Positions 8,272 through 9,591 of a stretch of DNA of 9,591 bases are shown here, piece by piece. The position numbers and the translations under genes are program-made. How positions within the stretch are numbered: position 1 is the first letter of the stretch; every line of letters begins with the position of its first letter. This stretch comes from Alcanivorax sp. (GTDB taxonomy: Bacteria > Pseudomonadota > Gammaproteobacteria > Pseudomonadales > Alcanivoracaceae): NCBI GenBank assembly GCA_007135015.1, contig SLJS01000252.1, positions 1 through 9,591 of the forward strand. The letters run 5' to 3'. Under the pieces are notes generated by a model. The model did not search any database, was not told the origin of the DNA, and was given only the letters and a program-made list of their open reading frames with translations.

Positions 8272-9537
8272 GTGAGCAAGGGCAAAGGCATTCTCTCTCC
8301 GGCACTGAAACAGGCCACTTCGGTAACCGCCTGGCGCGGAGAAGGCGTGTACGTCTACGACCGGGATGACAACCGGTATCTGGATTTCACTTCCGGCATC
8401 GGAGTGACCAGCACGGGGCACTGTCATCCCCGGGTGGTGGAGGCGGCGCAGAAGCAGGTGGCCACCATGATCCACGCCCAGTACGCCACCGTGATCAATC
8501 CGCGCCTGCTGGAACTGAGTGAAAAGCTTGCTGAGCTGATGCCGGGCGATATCGACGCGGTGTCCTACTCCAACGCGGGCACCGAAGCCATAGAGGGTGC
8601 GTTGCGGCTGGTCCGCCACGCCACCGGCAAGCCCAACGTGATCGTCTTCCAGGGCGGCTTCCACGGCCGGACCATGGGTTCGCTGTCGCTGACTTCGTCC
8701 AACGTGGGCCTGCGCACCGGTATCCAGCCCATGATGGCCGGCGTGGAAGTCGCACCCTTTCCCCATGCCCATCGCTACGGCTGGGGCAAGCAGGAAACCG
8801 AGGAATTCTGCCTGCGTGAGCTCGACCATCTGATGGCCACCCGTTCGGCACCCCGGGAAACCGCGGCGGTACTGGTGGAGCCGGTGCAGGGCGAAGCGGG
8901 CTACATCCCGGCGGGAAGCACCTTCATGCAGGGTCTGCGCGAGCGTTGTGACCGTCACGGCATGCTGCTGGTGATCGACGAGGTGCAGGCCGGCTTCGGA
9001 CGCACGGGGAAATTCTGGGGCCATGAGCACTTTGATGTGCAGCCGGACATCGTGATCACCGCCAAGGGCCTGGCCAGTGGTTTTCCGATTTCCGCCTTCG
9101 CGGCCAACCGGGACTTGCTGTCGCAGTCGCTGCCCGGCACCCAGGGCGGCACCTACGGCGGCAATGCCGTGGCCGCCGCCGCCGCGCTGGCCACCATCGA
9201 GGTCTTCCGGGAGGAAAACCTGGTGGAAAACGCCGCGAAGATGGGCGCGCGCCTGCGCGAGGGTCTGGAGTCGCTGCAGAAGCAGTACCCGGAAATGGAC
9301 GATGTGCGGGGCATGGGCCTGATGCAGGGCGTGGAAATGCGCGACGGCGACGGCAAGCTCGACGGTGAGCGCACCGGCAAGCTGGTCGCGGCCTGCGAGA
9401 AGCACGGCATGCTGATGCTGCGCTGCGGCGCCTACCTCGAAAACGTACGTTTTCTGCCGCCACTGATCGTCAACGCCGAGCAGATCGACCAGGCGCTTTC
9501 GATCTTCGAGACGGCGCTGAAGGAAACGCGGGCCTGA
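8272..9537 (+). CDS. Class III aminotransferase, GabT-like (4-aminobutyrate aminotransferase family)
   Basis: Cytoplasmic PLP enzyme, fold type I, 421 residues, close in size to E. coli GabT (426). It moves an amino group from an omega-amino acid such as GABA or beta-alanine to 2-oxoglutarate, giving a semialdehyde. Seen: the substrate-side motif SGIGVTSTGHCHP; the PLP phosphate-binding NAGTEA (101-106); FHGRT with Arg133, at the position of GabT Arg141; EPVQGEAG with Glu208, matching GabT Glu211; IDEVQAGFGRTG with Asp236; the PLP lysine Lys265 in ITAKGLASGFP; GGTYGGN; and Arg393, matching the GabT alpha-carboxylate arginine. GTG is chosen as start because GGGAGGT (8259-8265) lies 6 bases before it. 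It follows the dehydrogenase gene by 86 bp on the same strand. The Arg/Glu pair favours an omega-amino-acid role, but related enzymes use other substrates, so GABA is not certain. Confidence 0.92.
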   Translation: MSKGKGILSPALKQATSVTAWRGEGVYVYDRDDNRYLDFTSGIGVTSTGHCHPRVVEAAQKQVATMIHAQYATVINPRLLELSEKLAELMPGDIDAVSYSNAGTEAIEGALRLVRHATGKPNVIVFQGGFHGRTMGSLSLTSSNVGLRTGIQPMMAGVEVAPFPHAHRYGWGKQETEEFCLRELDHLMATRSAPRETAAVLVEPVQGEAGYIPAGSTFMQGLRERCDRHGMLLVIDEVQAGFGRTGKFWGHEHFDVQPDIVITAKGLASGFPISAFAANRDLLSQSLPGTQGGTYGGNAVAAAAALATIEVFREENLVENAAKMGARLREGLESLQKQYPEMDDVRGMGLMQGVEMRDGDGKLDGERTGKLVAACEKHGMLMLRCGAYLENVRFLPPLIVNAEQIDQALSIFETALKETRA

Positions 9538-9541
9538 CGGC

Positions 9542-9569
9542 GGCTACGGGCTTCGGGCTACGAGCTTCG
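9542..9569. repeat. Heptamer array, GGCTWCG family (4 units, near window end)
   Basis: Four contiguous units: GGCTACG, GGCTTCG, GGCTACG, AGCTTCG. Variation is at position 5 (A or T) and position 1 of the last unit. The array starts 4 bases after the aminotransferase stop. CGAAGCC at 9585-9591, the reverse complement of GGCTTCG, sits at the very end of the window, so an inverted copy may begin there. Confidence 0.8.
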
Positions 9570-9591
9570 AGGCATCTGGCGCGGCGAAGCC

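Noticed and set aside
8233..9405. A 390-codon minus-strand frame opposite the aminotransferase gene
   Set aside because: The plus-strand protein carries all PLP-binding motifs. The antisense translation is His- and Ala-rich without domain signatures.

Overview
The window looks like chromosomal DNA of a high-GC gammaproteobacterium. The valyl-tRNA synthetase is close to the E. coli protein along its whole length, and a small acidic-helix protein sits directly upstream of it, as I recall for the pepA-holC-hypothetical-valS order of pseudomonads. GC-rich third codon positions, clear Shine-Dalgarno sequences and sigma70-like -10 boxes fit this. A halophilic or sulfur-oxidising Chromatiales/Ectothiorhodospiraceae-type lineage is possible, but the sequence alone does not prove it.

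Layout. Bases 1-347 hold the C-terminal part of a hypothetical protein whose start lies outside the window, followed by a possible terminator. A seven-unit heptanucleotide array (422-470) and a TATAAT promoter precede valS (552-3317). Next comes a long/very-long-chain acyl-CoA synthetase of the FATP/FadD6 type (3439-5238), with its own promoter and a perfect 12-bp palindrome touching the -35 box. A TetR-family regulator follows on the same strand (5417-6007). A second TetR-family gene lies on the minus strand (6218-6898), so the two regulators converge on a 210-bp gap filled with repeats. The second regulator is divergent from a NAD-type beta-decarboxylating dehydrogenase of the tartrate/D-malate dehydrogenase family (7013-8185). 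That gene is followed on the same strand by a class III, GabT-like aminotransferase (8272-9537).

How the genes may work together. The acyl-CoA synthetase activates fatty acids, and the first TetR gene is a plausible local regulator of it. The second TetR gene is well placed to control the dehydrogenase and perhaps the aminotransferase, which look like organic-acid and omega-amino-acid catabolism. These links rest on gene order and on inverted repeats in the promoter regions; no operator is proven.

The genes are ordinary. The striking part lies between them: three heptanucleotide repeat families, unrelated in sequence but all of period 7, occur at four intergenic places (422-470; 5316-5350; 6020-6047 with 6137-6192; 9542-9569). 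In addition, a perfect hairpin with a GTAG head, resembling a REP element, supplies the stop codon of the second TetR gene. I see no rRNA, tRNA, CRISPR array, insertion sequence or prophage gene here, and no stretch over 300 bases without a gene.
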